Source of the DNA: Parapedobacter defluvii | Lineage (GTDB): Bacteria; Bacteroidota; Bacteroidia; Sphingobacteriales; Sphingobacteriaceae | Assembly (NCBI RefSeq): GCF_014642075.1 | Contig: NZ_BMIK01000005.1 | Coordinates: 1 to 64,000, forward strand | Length of the DNA: 64,000 bases | Direction of reading: 5' to 3' | Shown: piece by piece, positions 27,301 to 35,749 of the stretch | How the letters are laid out: every line of letters starts with the position of its first letter | Position numbering within the stretch: the first letter of the stretch is position 1 | Notes under the pieces: generated by a model | What the model was told of the DNA's origin: nothing | What the model saw: the letters and a program-made list of their open reading frames with translations, nothing else | Databases searched by the model: none | Made by a program: the position numbers and the translations under genes

Positions 27301-28111
27301 TTCCGGTGTAGAAATGTGAGGCTAGCCAGCCGTAGTGAAGCTCTAGATAGCGTATGCCCGTCAAGCTACAGGCAAACAGTAAAACCGAATACCAAACCCA
27401 GCCTCGTTTTGCCATCCACGCACAGATGATATTGAGCAATAATACCACGCAGAATCCTGCGAGCAGCCACATGGCAAGTTCCAACTTTGAAAAAAAGGTG
27501 TCGTGCTGGCCTTCACGTAATTTGACGGAAAACAGGTATTCGCCGGTCACACTCCGGATGTTGTGAATCAGCTGATCGTCGTATCCGGCAATTTCAAGAT
27601 TGTCGGTCTCAACGAGGTTTTTCGAAAATACATTCCGTAAATATTCATTGTTTTTTTGGAAATCTGATTTTATCGGAATCAGGAACAGCACGGCGAAATT
27701 TCCAGTACTCTTTTTGATGGATTCATACCATCCGTTTTCCGTTTTTATCATGTCAACCCCATTGCGGATACCTGCATCGGTTTTCGGTACGAACGTATCC
27801 GTTCCCCAAAAGATTAATTCGTTATTTATGTATGTAAAGGGATAGATGTCATTCTGATCAACAAAGTAATCAAGGATGTCTTCCGTAAGTTTGACATCGG
27901 TGTCCAATGCTTTCAGTGCATTGAACCGGCTGGTATCGTTGAGGAAGTCAAGAACAATTTGTTCCTTCTTGTGTAGGTTACTCTGGATTTTCCGGGCGTC
28001 TAAGAGAAGAATCTCTTCGTCATTGAAGGTAAGGTTAATGGAAATAGCAGTGCCGATGAAACACAAAGTCAGCACCAACAGCAGCAACCTTATTTTGACG
28101 ACTGTACTCAA
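24347..28111 (-). CDS. very large membrane sensor histidine kinase, NtrY-like
   Basis: 1254 residues. An N-terminal membrane helix and extracytoplasmic sensing region (about 30-215) is followed by a block of about seven membrane helices (about 215-480), a second sensing region (about 490-730), further helices, a third extracytoplasmic domain (about 800-930), and a HAMP (about 950-1005). The kinase core has HEIKNP at 1037-1042, an N-box FNNLIKNSIEAA, and G-boxes DNGHGI and GTGLGLAFVKQ. The HEIKNPLTPLKLG form is characteristic of NtrY-type kinases. No response regulator is adjacent. The start is a TTG; no nearby ATG. It lies 58 bases downstream of sdhB. Signal unknown. Confidence 0.88.
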   Translation of the reverse strand: MSTVVKIRLLLLVLTLCFIGTAISINLTFNDEEILLLDARKIQSNLHKKEQIVLDFLNDTSRFNALKALDTDVKLTEDILDYFVDQNDIYPFTYINNELIFWGTDTFVPKTDAGIRNGVDMIKTENGWYESIKKSTGNFAVLFLIPIKSDFQKNNEYLRNVFSKNLVETDNLEIAGYDDQLIHNIRSVTGEYLFSVKLREGQHDTFFSKLELAMWLLAGFCVVLLLNIICAWMAKRGWVWYSVLLFACSLTGIRYLELHYGWLASHFYTGIFDPRNFASSFLFPHLGGLLLNVIAFTWFTGYLFAFRNQLKIPAFGYTKAGSFVLLLLFGLFIYLVSLGITNVFAGLVTNSDINFDVTNILNLNIYSWIGIIALCLSIMSLLLLIDLLVTLAHAIVPNPRRLLFIGIAFILCAGIIRSVFFMKLSLDNFPVTFILLFVLIGLRGWYVKKWEGQFDLAIFISTLLLLAAITAIKHDQFQRYKKEEAQKLAIFRMEAPDDGNAIALFHDLEKEIVKDPVLIEYFEWPEAENRDLLNEHLKRTYLSGYLSKYEFVANEYDTNWIPIGESSVSKLESYRNKVISGAIKVSENFYRGNSRFGNFEYFAQLPVEKDGNLLGILLIELQNRSFSQLAAYPDILIDSRIDQRQTELVTQYSFAFYRDGTLVSQYGDYVYPLSSEAYPPDQRKYIPLGNEGGFDHMMYRPNSRTLIVVSQPQQSSWKQLAALSFIFLVFLLFAILAFISRWLVLTLNSNDFSLRNLRWSFLILTNRVLYSTRIQTFMVAAVVFTLIVAGIITFFSISSQFRKQQESAVLKYVVDIAGRLESKILKEANVNREISTDEQFNTIAESIASDLNLYGIDGQLTYSTQPRIYDLRLVSRYINPKAWLHLARQQRSEFIQHEQIGNLNFIAAYAPIRNDAYEPVAFLSLPHYSYQKEFEQNIGLLLNTLVNIYALVILVLGLFAVFVANKITAPLALVQRSLAKTSIGKQNEPIFWKRHDEIGSLIKEYNLMIAALEQSANTIMRSERESAWREMAKQVAHEIKNPLTPLKLGIQQLERSWKEKDPRFDERFARFSESFIEQIDSLSLIASEFSEFARMPDTQLKEVDVLDIINKTVEVFSNNIGVKIQIFNRCGDPEIKIQGDRDQLLRSFNNLIKNSIEAAITKRKCLIDIHINYESDNYVSIAIEDNGHGISPEAREKLFQPNFTTKSSGTGLGLAFVKQAVEGMGGSIQYETYVGKGTTFFIRIPAVGVKQPLT

Positions 28112-28169
28112 CCTTTAGACGGGTTAATCACGTAAAAATAGCAAATCCCCCGCTAAATACCAATGGTGA

Positions 28170-28940
28170 TCAATGAGCCTCTTCTTCTTTAAAGATTTTG
28201 GCGTTGAGGTATTCACGGTTCATCCGTGCAATATTTGTCAATTTGATGCCTACCGGGCACTCGGCCTCACAGGCACCTGTGTTGGTGCAGCTGCCGAAAC
28301 CTTCAGCATCCATTTGAGCCACCATGGCCTGCGCACGGCTGTAGCGTTCCGTCTGCCCCTGCGGCATCAACGCATATTGGGAAATTTTTGCAGAGACAAA
28401 CAGCATGGCAGATGCATTTTTACAGGCAGCCACACAGGCTCCACACCCGATGCAGGTGGCAGATTCAAAAGCTTCGTCGGCTACAACCTTCGGAATGGGA
28501 ATGGTGTTTGCATCCGGTACACCGCCGGTATTCACGTTAACATATCCGCCTGCCTGTTGAATGCGGTCAAACGCTGTACGATCTACCGCCAGATCCTTGA
28601 TTACGGGAAAAGCGGAGGCTCTCCACGGTTCAATTACAATGGTCTGCCCGTCGTGAAAACTGCGCATATGCAACTGGCAGGTGGTCGTTCCCTGCTTAGG
28701 GCCATGGGGGCGGCCATTGATGTGTAGGGAACACATTCCACAAATACCTTCGCGGCAATCATGGTCAAAGTGGATGGGGTCTTCACCTTTGCGTACCAGA
28801 TCTTCGTTGACAACATCCAGCATTTCTAAAAAAGACATGTCCTGAGAAATCCCGTTCGCTTGATAGGTTACAAATTTACCCCTCGTTTTGTCATTTTTTT
28901 GACGCCATACTTTCAACGTCAGGTTCATGTTTCCACTCAT
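28170..28940 (-). CDS. sdhB: succinate dehydrogenase/fumarate reductase iron-sulfur subunit
   Basis: 256 residues. [2Fe-2S] ligands in [10 protein letters not shown], [4Fe-4S] ligands in [11 protein letters not shown], and the [3Fe-4S]-type cluster in [15 protein letters not shown]. Longer than E. coli SdhB and typical of the Bacteroidota type-B enzyme. It passes electrons between the flavin of SdhA and the quinone at the membrane subunit. Last gene of sdhCAB; the gap from sdhA (85 bases) holds a heptad repeat array. Confidence 0.96.
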   Translation of the reverse strand: MSGNMNLTLKVWRQKNDKTRGKFVTYQANGISQDMSFLEMLDVVNEDLVRKGEDPIHFDHDCREGICGMCSLHINGRPHGPKQGTTTCQLHMRSFHDGQTIVIEPWRASAFPVIKDLAVDRTAFDRIQQAGGYVNVNTGGVPDANTIPIPKVVADEAFESATCIGCGACVAACKNASAMLFVSAKISQYALMPQGQTERYSRAQAMVAQMDAEGFGSCTNTGACEAECPVGIKLTNIARMNREYLNAKIFKEEEAH

Positions 28941-28973
28941 GATTATCTTATTTTGACTTCTCTTTTCAGAGAT

Positions 28974-29025
28974 TTCGTACCTCTAACCTCGTACCTCGTA
29001 CTTCTAATCTCGTACCTCGTACTTC
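28974..29025 (+). repeat. heptanucleotide tandem repeat in sdhA-sdhB gap
   Basis: About seven 7-base units: TTCGTAC, CTCTAAC, CTCGTAC, CTCGTAC, TTCTAAT, CTCGTAC, CTCGTAC. It begins next to the sdhA stop codon and lies within the operon, so it is transcribed (as GTACGAG units). It resembles the array at 35704-35738. Confidence 0.8.
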
Positions 29026-30957
29026 CTATTTATAGCTCCGCTGTGTCAGCTTCACATTTTCAAATTCCAATGCTTCCTTGTGGAGTACCTCGGGTTGATT
29101 TTCACCTTGATATTCCCAAGCGGCTACATACCGGAAATTTTCATCATCCCGTTTAGCCTCACCTTCCTCGGTTTGGCTTTCTTCACGGAAATGCCCCCCA
29201 CATGATTCGCGCCGGTTGAGCGCATCGTCTACCATCAGTTCTCCCAGTTCAAGGAAATCGGCCACACGACCGGCTTTTTCGAGCGACTGATTCATCTCCT
29301 CATTTTCGCCCAATACGGTTACATCAGACCAAAACTCCCTGCGTAATTCCTGAATAAGCCCTTTTGCCTTTGTCAACCCGACTTCGTTGCGTGCCATGCC
29401 GCAATACTCCCACATGATGTGCCCCAGCTTTTTATGGATGTCGTCCACTGTTTTGCTTCCTTTCAGCGAAAGCAATCTGTGTACGTTCTCTTCAACTTCT
29501 TTACGGGTTTTTTCGAAGTTCGGATGATTTTTGTCAACAGGGTCGAAGCCCAGTCCGGCTAAGTAATCGCCCACGGTATATGGAATTACGAAATACCCAT
29601 CGGCTAGCCCCTGCATCAGTGCTGATGCCCCGAGCCGGTTTGCCCCGTGATCGGAAAAATTACATTCACCCAGGGCATATAAGCCTGGAACTGACGTCAT
29701 CAGGTTGTAATCTACCCAAAGGCCGCCCATCGTGTAATGCACAGCAGGATAAATCCGCATGGGCTGCTTGTACGGATTTTCATCCGTAATTTGATAATAC
29801 ATATCAAACAGGTTTCCATACTTCGCCCGTACGGTATCTTCACCCAACCGTTTGATTGCATCTTCGAAGTCTAGGAAAACTGCAATACCTGAGGCGCCTA
29901 CGCCGCGGCCTTCGTCCACAACCTCCTTGGCATTACGGGAAGCCACGTCACGTGGTACCAGGTTGCCGAAAGAAGGGTATTTGCGTTCTAAATAGTAATC
30001 GCGGTCCTCTTCCTTGATGTCGGATATCTTGATTTCCCCTTTACGTAGTTTTTGGGCCAATTCCACCGTTTTCGGTACCCATACCCGTCCGTCGTTCCGG
30101 AGCGATTCCGACATCAGCGTCAATTTTGACTGGTGATCCCCTGTGACCGGAATGCAGGTAGGGTGAATCTGCGTATAGCAGGGATTTGCAAAGAACGCCC
30201 CGCGTTTATGAGCGCGCCACGCGGCGGTAACGTTACAGCCCATGGCATTTGTGGATAGGAAGAATACGTTGCCATATCCCCCGGTACACAATAGCACGGC
30301 ATGACCTTCATGCGATTCGATGGCTCCCGTTACCATGTTGCGGGTAATAATGCCGCGGGCATGCCCATCGATGGTAACCAAATCTAGCATCTCATGCCGG
30401 TTGAACATTTCTATTTTTCCTTTATTGATCTGGCGGTTCAGGGCAGAATACGCACCGAGCAGCAGCTGCTGACCCGTTTGTCCGCGGGCATAGAATGTCC
30501 GGGATACCTGTGCACCGCCAAATGAGCGGTTATCCAACAAACCGCCGTATTCCCGGGCAAACGGAACACCCTGGGCCACACATTGGTCAATGATGTTTAC
30601 GGAGACTTCAGCTAGTCGGTATACATTGGCTTCGCGCGCCCGGTAGTCGCCTCCTTTGATCGTATCGTAAAACAAACGGTATACACTGTCACCATCATTC
30701 TGATAGTTTTTGGCCGCATTGATCCCGCCCTGTGCGGCAATGGAGTGGGCCCGCCTTGGGCTATCCTGGTAGCAGAAAGCTTTGACGTTGTACCCCAGCT
30801 CTGCTAGGGAAGCTGCAGCAGACGATCCCGCCAATCCGGTACCTACCACGATGATGGTGTATTTCCGCTTGTTGGCCGGGTTGACCAGTTTCAGATTGAA
30901 CTTATGTTTCGACCATTTTTCGGCCAAGGGCCCTGCTGGTACTTTTGAATCTAACAT
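29026..30957 (-). CDS. sdhA: succinate dehydrogenase/fumarate reductase flavoprotein subunit
   Basis: 643 residues. FAD-binding [17 protein letters not shown] (about 38-54), the covalent-FAD His region [14 protein letters not shown], substrate-site motifs HPTCIP and the [27 protein letters not shown] segment. It oxidises succinate to fumarate, or the reverse, feeding the quinone pool. The length fits the Bacteroidota type-B SQR/QFR. 50 bases downstream of sdhC. Confidence 0.97.
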   Translation of the reverse strand: MLDSKVPAGPLAEKWSKHKFNLKLVNPANKRKYTIIVVGTGLAGSSAAASLAELGYNVKAFCYQDSPRRAHSIAAQGGINAAKNYQNDGDSVYRLFYDTIKGGDYRAREANVYRLAEVSVNIIDQCVAQGVPFAREYGGLLDNRSFGGAQVSRTFYARGQTGQQLLLGAYSALNRQINKGKIEMFNRHEMLDLVTIDGHARGIITRNMVTGAIESHEGHAVLLCTGGYGNVFFLSTNAMGCNVTAAWRAHKRGAFFANPCYTQIHPTCIPVTGDHQSKLTLMSESLRNDGRVWVPKTVELAQKLRKGEIKISDIKEEDRDYYLERKYPSFGNLVPRDVASRNAKEVVDEGRGVGASGIAVFLDFEDAIKRLGEDTVRAKYGNLFDMYYQITDENPYKQPMRIYPAVHYTMGGLWVDYNLMTSVPGLYALGECNFSDHGANRLGASALMQGLADGYFVIPYTVGDYLAGLGFDPVDKNHPNFEKTRKEVEENVHRLLSLKGSKTVDDIHKKLGHIMWEYCGMARNEVGLTKAKGLIQELRREFWSDVTVLGENEEMNQSLEKAGRVADFLELGELMVDDALNRRESCGGHFREESQTEEGEAKRDDENFRYVAAWEYQGENQPEVLHKEALEFENVKLTQRSYK

Positions 30958-31007
30958 AGTGTAATAACCATTATATCAATATGCCCGCTATGGGCATCGC
31001 GAATCGC

Positions 31008-31781
31008 TTAACTGGAAAAATAAAAATACAACGGCATGGCGGCAAACCCGATGGGGATGGCGACTCCGAATAACCAGACACCCAGAAACCGGATGACGGG
31101 TGCATATTTCTTATGATCAAATCCCAGTGTCTGGAATGCACTTTTAAAGCCGTGGATCAGGTGAAAGGAGAGGGCAGCCATGGAAATCACATAAAATGCA
31201 ACCAGAAGCCAGTTTTTAAAGGTAAACTGAACTTGTTTATATAAATCCTTTGCCTTGATTACCTCCACATCGTTGTCGATGTATTTCACGTAATCCGTGT
31301 ATTCATCTCCGATTAATTCAGTTACCGTGGTTTCCTGGGTGGCCAGGTCGGTCCGATATTCAATGTAAGGCACGCCGTCGTTATGGTACTTCCACCAGAA
31401 ATTGCTCATATGGGTCACAATGAAGACCAGTAGCACCGTACCAAGTATCCCCATGTTGCGCGAATTCCAGGCGCTGTTTGCGGATCCGCGGTATACGGCA
31501 TATTTTACGGGTCTTGCCTTCCGGTTATGGATCGTTATTACCAGCGCATAAATCGCGTGTATAACAATGGATGCATACAGCAGATAGGAAACGACCCGGA
31601 TGGGGGTGAAGTGGGTCATAAAGTGGGCGTAGTCATTGAATGCTTTACCTTGATCGTTGTAAAATAACTGCAGGTTGCCAATCAGATGGACGATCAGGAA
31701 TGTACATAGGAACAGACCCGTTAAACTCATTATCAACTTCTTCCCCAGTGATGAAGAAAGCAGATGTCTTGATTTGCTCAT
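31008..31781 (-). CDS. sdhC: succinate dehydrogenase cytochrome b subunit (type B)
   Basis: 257 residues with five membrane segments and histidines placed for two hemes (FLIVHLIGN, VIHAIYAL, VTHMSNFWWKYH, SFHLIHGFKSAFQTLG). The single-polypeptide, two-heme membrane anchor is typical of type-B succinate:quinone reductases. First gene of sdhCAB, with a promoter at 31809-31816. Confidence 0.95.
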   Translation of the reverse strand: MSKSRHLLSSSLGKKLIMSLTGLFLCTFLIVHLIGNLQLFYNDQGKAFNDYAHFMTHFTPIRVVSYLLYASIVIHAIYALVITIHNRKARPVKYAVYRGSANSAWNSRNMGILGTVLLVFIVTHMSNFWWKYHNDGVPYIEYRTDLATQETTVTELIGDEYTDYVKYIDNDVEVIKAKDLYKQVQFTFKNWLLVAFYVISMAALSFHLIHGFKSAFQTLGFDHKKYAPVIRFLGVWLFGVAIPIGFAAMPLYFYFSS

Positions 31782-31808
31782 TCTCCTCGATTATTTGCTT
31801 TTGGTAAG

Positions 31809-31816
31809 CAAATCTA
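31809..31816 (-). promoter_or_regulatory. sdhCAB -7 element
   Basis: Minus strand TAGATTTG, 27 bases before the sdhC start; TTTT occurs 20 bases further upstream as a weak -33. Confidence 0.55.
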
Positions 31817-31897
31817 CCAATTGATTTATTATCGGTAAAAACAAACAAGCAAAATAGTTAATTTAGAACTGTTCTAAGTTTTTGACATATAGGAGCA

Positions 31898-31926
31898 TAA
31901 AAAAGCCATGCCAGAAATGGCATGGC
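31898..31926 (-). terminator. terminator of the outer-membrane protein gene
   Basis: Minus strand GCCATGCC, 6-base loop, GGCATGGC, then TTTTTTA. Lies 28 bases after the stop of the gene ending at 31955. Confidence 0.85.
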
Positions 31927-31954
31927 CGTGTTCAGACACGATCGTGCCAAGTCG

Positions 31955-32554
31955 TTAAAACAACCTGTATCCAACCCCAACGGTCCAAAGATTTAACTTT
32001 TGGGGGGCACTGTCATTTTTGCTCAATTCACTCAATCCGTGTTCGTACCGTAAGTCTACACGGAAGTTACTGATGTCAAGGCCAAGACCACCGGTCACTG
32101 CCCACGCCTGATTTTTATAGTCATCGACATTCAGTACCTGTTCCGTAAACGTATTAGCGATATTTTTGTCTACTACGAAGGAGACAACCGGTCCTGCAAC
32201 AATGCGCAACCCCGCAGGCCCCATGCCGATACGGGTACCCAATAATAAGGGCAGGTCCAAGGAGGTGAAGGATACCTTTCCTTCCTCATTTTGTTCAACC
32301 AGTTTTGCTTCAGAACTTTTGCCTGTCACATAAAGTTCGGGTTGAAAGTGTACACCTGCACCGCCGATGCGGGCCCAAACACCAGCCTGATAACCTGTAC
32401 GTGTACTGGCGTCCAAATACTTTTCGTTGTCCGACTTTAAACTGGAGAAGTTCAGCCCTGCTTTAACGCCAAACTGTAAGCTTGGCAATAACTGGGCATT
32501 CGCCCCGACAATTGCCGATGTCAATAGAAAAGCTGTGATAAAAAACTTTTTCAT
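31955..32554 (-). CDS. outer membrane beta-barrel protein (porin family)
   Basis: 199 residues. Signal peptide (MKKFFITAFLLTSAIVGANAQ), then alternating beta-strand pattern starting LQFGVKAGLNFSSL and ending with a C-terminal aromatic (GVGYRLF). This is the common small Bacteroidota opacity/OmpX-like barrel (PorT/OMP_b-brl family). Substrate unknown. Confidence 0.88.
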   Translation of the reverse strand: MKKFFITAFLLTSAIVGANAQLLPSLQFGVKAGLNFSSLKSDNEKYLDASTRTGYQAGVWARIGGAGVHFQPELYVTGKSSEAKLVEQNEEGKVSFTSLDLPLLLGTRIGMGPAGLRIVAGPVVSFVVDKNIANTFTEQVLNVDDYKNQAWAVTGGLGLDISNFRVDLRYEHGLSELSKNDSAPQKLNLWTVGVGYRLF

Positions 32555-32626
32555 AGTATTTAATAATTTAAATACATTTCACTACAAAATTCGAGCCGAA
32601 ATCGTCGCTTTCCCATTGTAGGCCGG

Positions 32627-32926
32627 TCAAGGATTGGTGCAGTCGATGTCTTCGTATTGTGCGATCGCCTCTTCCAGTTCCTTCCGGTTGGCAAGCGTAC
32701 AGTTCTTTATCTTTTCCAGCAGCGTAGTTGCGGTCTGTTTCAGACGTTCGCAATTTTCGACGGAGGACGGATCGGCAACATAGGCTTCTATTGCCTGTTG
32801 GTAGGCCGCAGATTCCCGCTCGGCTTTGCAGCCCAATGGGCCTGTTCCTCCGTCTTTTTTGCAGCCGGATATCAGTAGAAACCCGGTGATAAACAGCATC
32901 CCGAAAATTGACTTGTTCGTGTTCAT
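32627..32926 (-). CDS. small hypothetical lipoprotein
   Basis: 99 residues. Lipobox LLISGCKKD (Cys at about 22). The mature part is helical with three more cysteines (GCKAERES, NCERLKQT, NCTLANRK, DIDC). No domain recognised. It lies between two other small envelope protein genes on the same strand. Confidence 0.75.
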   Translation of the reverse strand: MNTNKSIFGMLFITGFLLISGCKKDGGTGPLGCKAERESAAYQQAIEAYVADPSSVENCERLKQTATTLLEKIKNCTLANRKELEEAIAQYEDIDCTNP

Positions 32927-32964
32927 AACGTTTAAAATTTAAAATGGTAATTAACTGATTCTGG

Positions 32965-33588
32965 TTATTTTAATCCTTTATTGGTGATAATCGCCAGCCA
33001 CCTGCCCGTCATGGCAAATCCCTGAGCAATCCGGTCATTGTGGTTGGGGGTGCCTACAAAAAAATTGTCGCCGGGTACCCGGTCGGCCTCAATCTCCAGA
33101 AGCGCATTGCCCGGATTTGCCGTCTCCACAAAGGTTAAGGTGGAACTCACTTTGGCATGCTGGTTTTTGATGCCGCCGAACCAACCCGGATAGATCCATT
33201 TGGTTTTGACAATGAGTGTATACGGTGTTTCTCCTTCTTTGACAAAGCGGATGCCGGTCTTGGCATGTTTCTCCGCGGCGGCGATGAAATGATCCAGGAA
33301 CCGGTTGGTTTTGGCGTCATTCCAATCCGCTAACCAATCCGCTGATTCCCCGGACTTTTTTTCTTCGATTTCCTTAACGCGCTTATCGATGTACTGCTGT
33401 TCACTGAGATTTTCATCGTAAAACCTGACCTCACTGAGGTCTAGTTTTACAGCGACGTTTTCCTGCCCTTTCAGGAAGTCGAGATTGCCGGATACGACCT
33501 TCGGTTTTTGGGCAAAACCTGCAGACACCGTTACGGCTGTGATGAACACTGCCATGCACAGTCCTTTCATTAATTTGCCATTCTTCAT
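32965..33588 (-). CDS. hypothetical secreted protein
   Basis: 207 residues from the ATG at 33588. Signal peptide (LMKGLCMAVFITAVTVSAGFAQ). Then a domain with LDFLKGQENVAVKLDLSEVRFYDENLSEQQYIDKRVKEI and a WIYPGWFGGIKNQHAKVSSTLTFVE segment. I recall similar proteins in other Bacteroidota but know no function. The longer frame upstream has no secretion signal and is rejected. Confidence 0.78.
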   Translation of the reverse strand: MKNGKLMKGLCMAVFITAVTVSAGFAQKPKVVSGNLDFLKGQENVAVKLDLSEVRFYDENLSEQQYIDKRVKEIEEKKSGESADWLADWNDAKTNRFLDHFIAAAEKHAKTGIRFVKEGETPYTLIVKTKWIYPGWFGGIKNQHAKVSSTLTFVETANPGNALLEIEADRVPGDNFFVGTPNHNDRIAQGFAMTGRWLAIITNKGLK

Positions 33589-33673
33589 TTGCTGATTAGT
33601 TGTGTGTTTAAAAATTTCTGTTAGATATATGTTTTTCCGATCCAAAGATAGAACGTGTCTTTCGTGCTGATAC

Positions 33674-33687
33674 CCCCCTAAAGGGGG
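33674..33687. repeat. CCCCC-TAAA-GGGGG palindrome
   Basis: A short GC-rich palindrome in the 202-base divergent gap between 33588 and 33791. The plus strand continues TTTT. I have seen this hairpin form often between Bacteroidota genes; role unclear. Confidence 0.5.
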
Positions 33688-33748
33688 TTTTGGAGTTCGC
33701 TGCGGTTTCAATTTTTAGATGCCTGTGTGGAGTTCAAAAAACTTCATG

Positions 33749-33756
33749 TACTTTTG
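33749..33756 (+). promoter_or_regulatory. -7 element of the csbD-like / csaA / tadA unit
   Basis: TACTTTTG, a full -7 match, 34 bases before the ATG at 33791. Confidence 0.5.
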
Positions 33757-33790
33757 TTAGCAGTTAATCAATTGATAAAACAGGTAGGAT

Positions 33791-34006
33791 ATGGCAGATA
33801 TAAAAATCACAATACCGGAATGGGAAATCCTGAAAAAGAAACTCAGGCGGAAATACAACCATCTTTCTGATGAAGATCTTGCGTTCGAGCAGGGGAAAGA
33901 GGACGAGTTGGTAAGCCGTTTAGCCAACCGGATAAAACGGACCCGCGATTATGTGCTGTTTACCTTGAAAAAGGGGCTGGCGGATTTGGAGAGCAATCGG
34001 GTTTAA
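33791..34006 (+). CDS. CsbD-like small protein
   Basis: 71 residues. The pattern WEILKKKLRRKYNHLSDEDLAFEQGKEDELVSRLANRIKRTRD matches the spacing of CsbD-type stress proteins (W..K..L...Y..L.D.DL....GKEEEL..R). No cysteine, no membrane segment. First gene of a close-packed unit with csaA (12 bases) and tadA. Confidence 0.7.
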   Translation: MADIKITIPEWEILKKKLRRKYNHLSDEDLAFEQGKEDELVSRLANRIKRTRDYVLFTLKKGLADLESNRV

Positions 34007-34018
34007 AAAGGATATTGC

Positions 34019-34357
34019 ATGGAAGAAATTTCGTGGCAGGACTTTGAAAAAGTAGAACTGCGTGTGGGTACCATTATCGACGTTTCAGATTTTCCAAAAG
34101 CCAGAAAGCCAGCCTATAAATTGCGAGTTGATTTCGGCGAAGAAATAGGAGTGCGCCAAAGCAGTGCACAGATTACCAAACACTACAGCAAGGAGGACTT
34201 ATTGGGGAAACAGGTGATCGGGGTGGTTAATTTTCCCAAAAAGCAGATAGCAGACTTCCTATCGGAGTGCCTGATTACCGGATTTTCCGATAAAAACGGT
34301 GATATTGTCCTAAGCACGGTCGAACGCCCGGTACCCAATGGAGCCAAGTTGATTTGA
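34019..34357 (+). CDS. csaA: tRNA-binding protein, CsaA-type
   Basis: 112 residues. OB-fold tRNA-binding domain: [41 protein letters not shown], and the C-terminal VPNGAKLI. Full length for CsaA. It binds tRNA and has been linked to chaperone/export activity. tadA follows after 15 bases. Confidence 0.92.
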   Translation: MEEISWQDFEKVELRVGTIIDVSDFPKARKPAYKLRVDFGEEIGVRQSSAQITKHYSKEDLLGKQVIGVVNFPKKQIADFLSECLITGFSDKNGDIVLSTVERPVPNGAKLI

Positions 34358-34372
34358 TTCACGGAAGAACGC

Positions 34373-34849
34373 ATGAAATATATCAACTTTGAAGAAGCCA
34401 GCGATACGGTTTCCGACGAAATATACATGAAGGAAGCGCTGAAGGAAGCGCATAAAGCGTTGGAGCAGGGTGAGGTTCCGATCGGTGCAGTTATTGTATC
34501 CAATGGCAGGATCATCGGTCGCGGCCACAACCTGACAGAGCGGCTGAACGATGTCACCGCCCATGCGGAGATGCAGGCATTTACCGCTGCGGCAAATTAC
34601 GTTGGCGGCAAATACCTACACGACTGCACCTTGTATGTAACCATAGAGCCCTGTGTGATGTGTGCGGGTGCAGCATATTGGACTCAAATCACCCGCATCG
34701 TGTTTGGGGCCCGTGACGAAAAGCGCGGTTTTTCCAATTTGGGCCGCGCCAATGTACTGCATCCCAAAACAACGCTCATGAGTGGCGTGCTGGAAGCTGA
34801 ATGTGCGGAGCTGATCACGTCATTTTTTCGTAATAAACGTATTAAATAA
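34373..34849 (+). CDS. tadA: tRNA adenosine(34) deaminase / nucleoside deaminase
   Basis: 158 residues. Zinc-dependent cytidine/deoxycytidylate deaminase fold: HAE at 64-66, PCVMC with C94 and C97, plus the TadA-like FSNLGRANVLHP segment. It converts A34 of tRNA-Arg to inosine. The start at 34373 gives an N-terminal extension of about 18 residues before the usual MKEALKEA start; 34427 is an alternative. Confidence 0.92.
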   Translation: MKYINFEEASDTVSDEIYMKEALKEAHKALEQGEVPIGAVIVSNGRIIGRGHNLTERLNDVTAHAEMQAFTAAANYVGGKYLHDCTLYVTIEPCVMCAGAAYWTQITRIVFGARDEKRGFSNLGRANVLHPKTTLMSGVLEAECAELITSFFRNKRIK

Positions 34850-34943
34850 TCATTAATGATTGGCCCTGCAAACAAATTAGCTTTGATAATCGTTAATTAT
34901 GCTAGCAGGGCGGCTTTCAGGCAGCGTCGCTGCGATCAATAAA

Positions 34944-34975
34944 ATTGCTTTTGTGGGCAACTTTAGCTAAGTTTG
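34944..34975 (+). promoter_or_regulatory. sod promoter
   Basis: ATTG at 34944-34947, a 20-base spacer, TAAGTTTG at 34968-34975. Leader about 35 bases. Confidence 0.6.
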
Positions 34976-35016
34976 TCCAACACTAATAACTAATTTTTAA
35001 TTAAAATATACGTATT

Positions 35017-35628
35017 ATGGCTTTTGAATTACCGGCGTTACCTTACGCCTCAGATGCATTAGAACCCCATATTGACAAGGAAACCATGGAAATCCACCAT
35101 GGCAAGCATCACCAAGCTTATGTGGATAACCTTAATAAAGCGATTGCAGGTACAGATGCGGAGAATCTGACGATCGAAGAAATCTGCAAAAACATTTCCA
35201 AATACCCTGCAGCGGTACGCAACAATGGTGGGGGGCATTACAATCACTCATTGTTCTGGACGGTTCTTTCGTCAAATGGTGGAGGTACACCTTCCGGTGA
35301 CCTTGCGGCTGCCATCGATGAAACATTTGGGTCGTTTGATGAGTTAAAAAAGAAACTGCAGGAAGCGGGAGCTACCCGTTTCGGTTCGGGATGGGCCTGG
35401 CTCGTTGTGGATGATTCCGGTAAATTGCAGGTTACATCAACGCCTAATCAAGACAATCCGCTATTTGACATTGCTGAGGTAAAGGGTACACCTATCCTGG
35501 GAATCGATGTGTGGGAACACGCTTATTATCTGAAGTATCAGAATAAACGTCCGGGCTATCTGGAAGCGATTTTCAATGTAATCGACTGGAATGCAGTAGG
35601 CAAGCGCTATGCCGATGCAAAGAAATAA
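35017..35628 (+). CDS. sodB: superoxide dismutase [Fe/Mn]
   Basis: 203 residues. Metal ligands H27 ([12 protein letters not shown]), H77 (HYNHSLFW), D164 and H168 (IDVWEHAYY). It dismutates superoxide in the cytoplasm. The Fe or Mn preference cannot be set from sequence by eye (sodA is the alternative symbol). Own promoter and terminator, so monocistronic. Confidence 0.95.
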   Translation: MAFELPALPYASDALEPHIDKETMEIHHGKHHQAYVDNLNKAIAGTDAENLTIEEICKNISKYPAAVRNNGGGHYNHSLFWTVLSSNGGGTPSGDLAAAIDETFGSFDELKKKLQEAGATRFGSGWAWLVVDDSGKLQVTSTPNQDNPLFDIAEVKGTPILGIDVWEHAYYLKYQNKRPGYLEAIFNVIDWNAVGKRYADAKK

Positions 35629-35646
35629 AAAGTAAAACATAGAAGT

Positions 35647-35686
35647 AAAAAAAGCGGCCGTACATCCTTGTATGAGCCGCTTTTTT
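35647..35686 (+). terminator. sod terminator
   Basis: AAAAAAGCGGC (35648-35658) pairs with GCCGCTTTTTT (35676-35686), 17-base loop. Confidence 0.85.
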
Positions 35687-35703
35687 GGCAGTATGGCCAA
35701 AGA

Positions 35704-35738
35704 GTCTGATGTCTCATATCTGATGTCTCATATCTCAT
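35704..35738 (+). repeat. heptanucleotide tandem repeat before oxidoreductase gene
   Basis: Five 7-base units: GTCTGAT, GTCTCAT, ATCTGAT, GTCTCAT, ATCTCAT. It ends 11 bases before the next start codon and begins just after the sod terminator, so it occupies the place of promoter and leader. Aligned with the array at 28974 the shared unit is AYCTCRT. Confidence 0.8.
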
Positions 35739-35749
35739 ATCAAAAAAAA

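Noticed and set aside
28173-28727. 184-codon ORF antisense to sdhB
   Set aside because: Lies wholly within sdhB, shows no domain or signal, and reads as a shadow frame.
28974-35738. Heptad repeats as CRISPR
   Set aside because: Units are 7 bases with no spacers and there are no cas genes.
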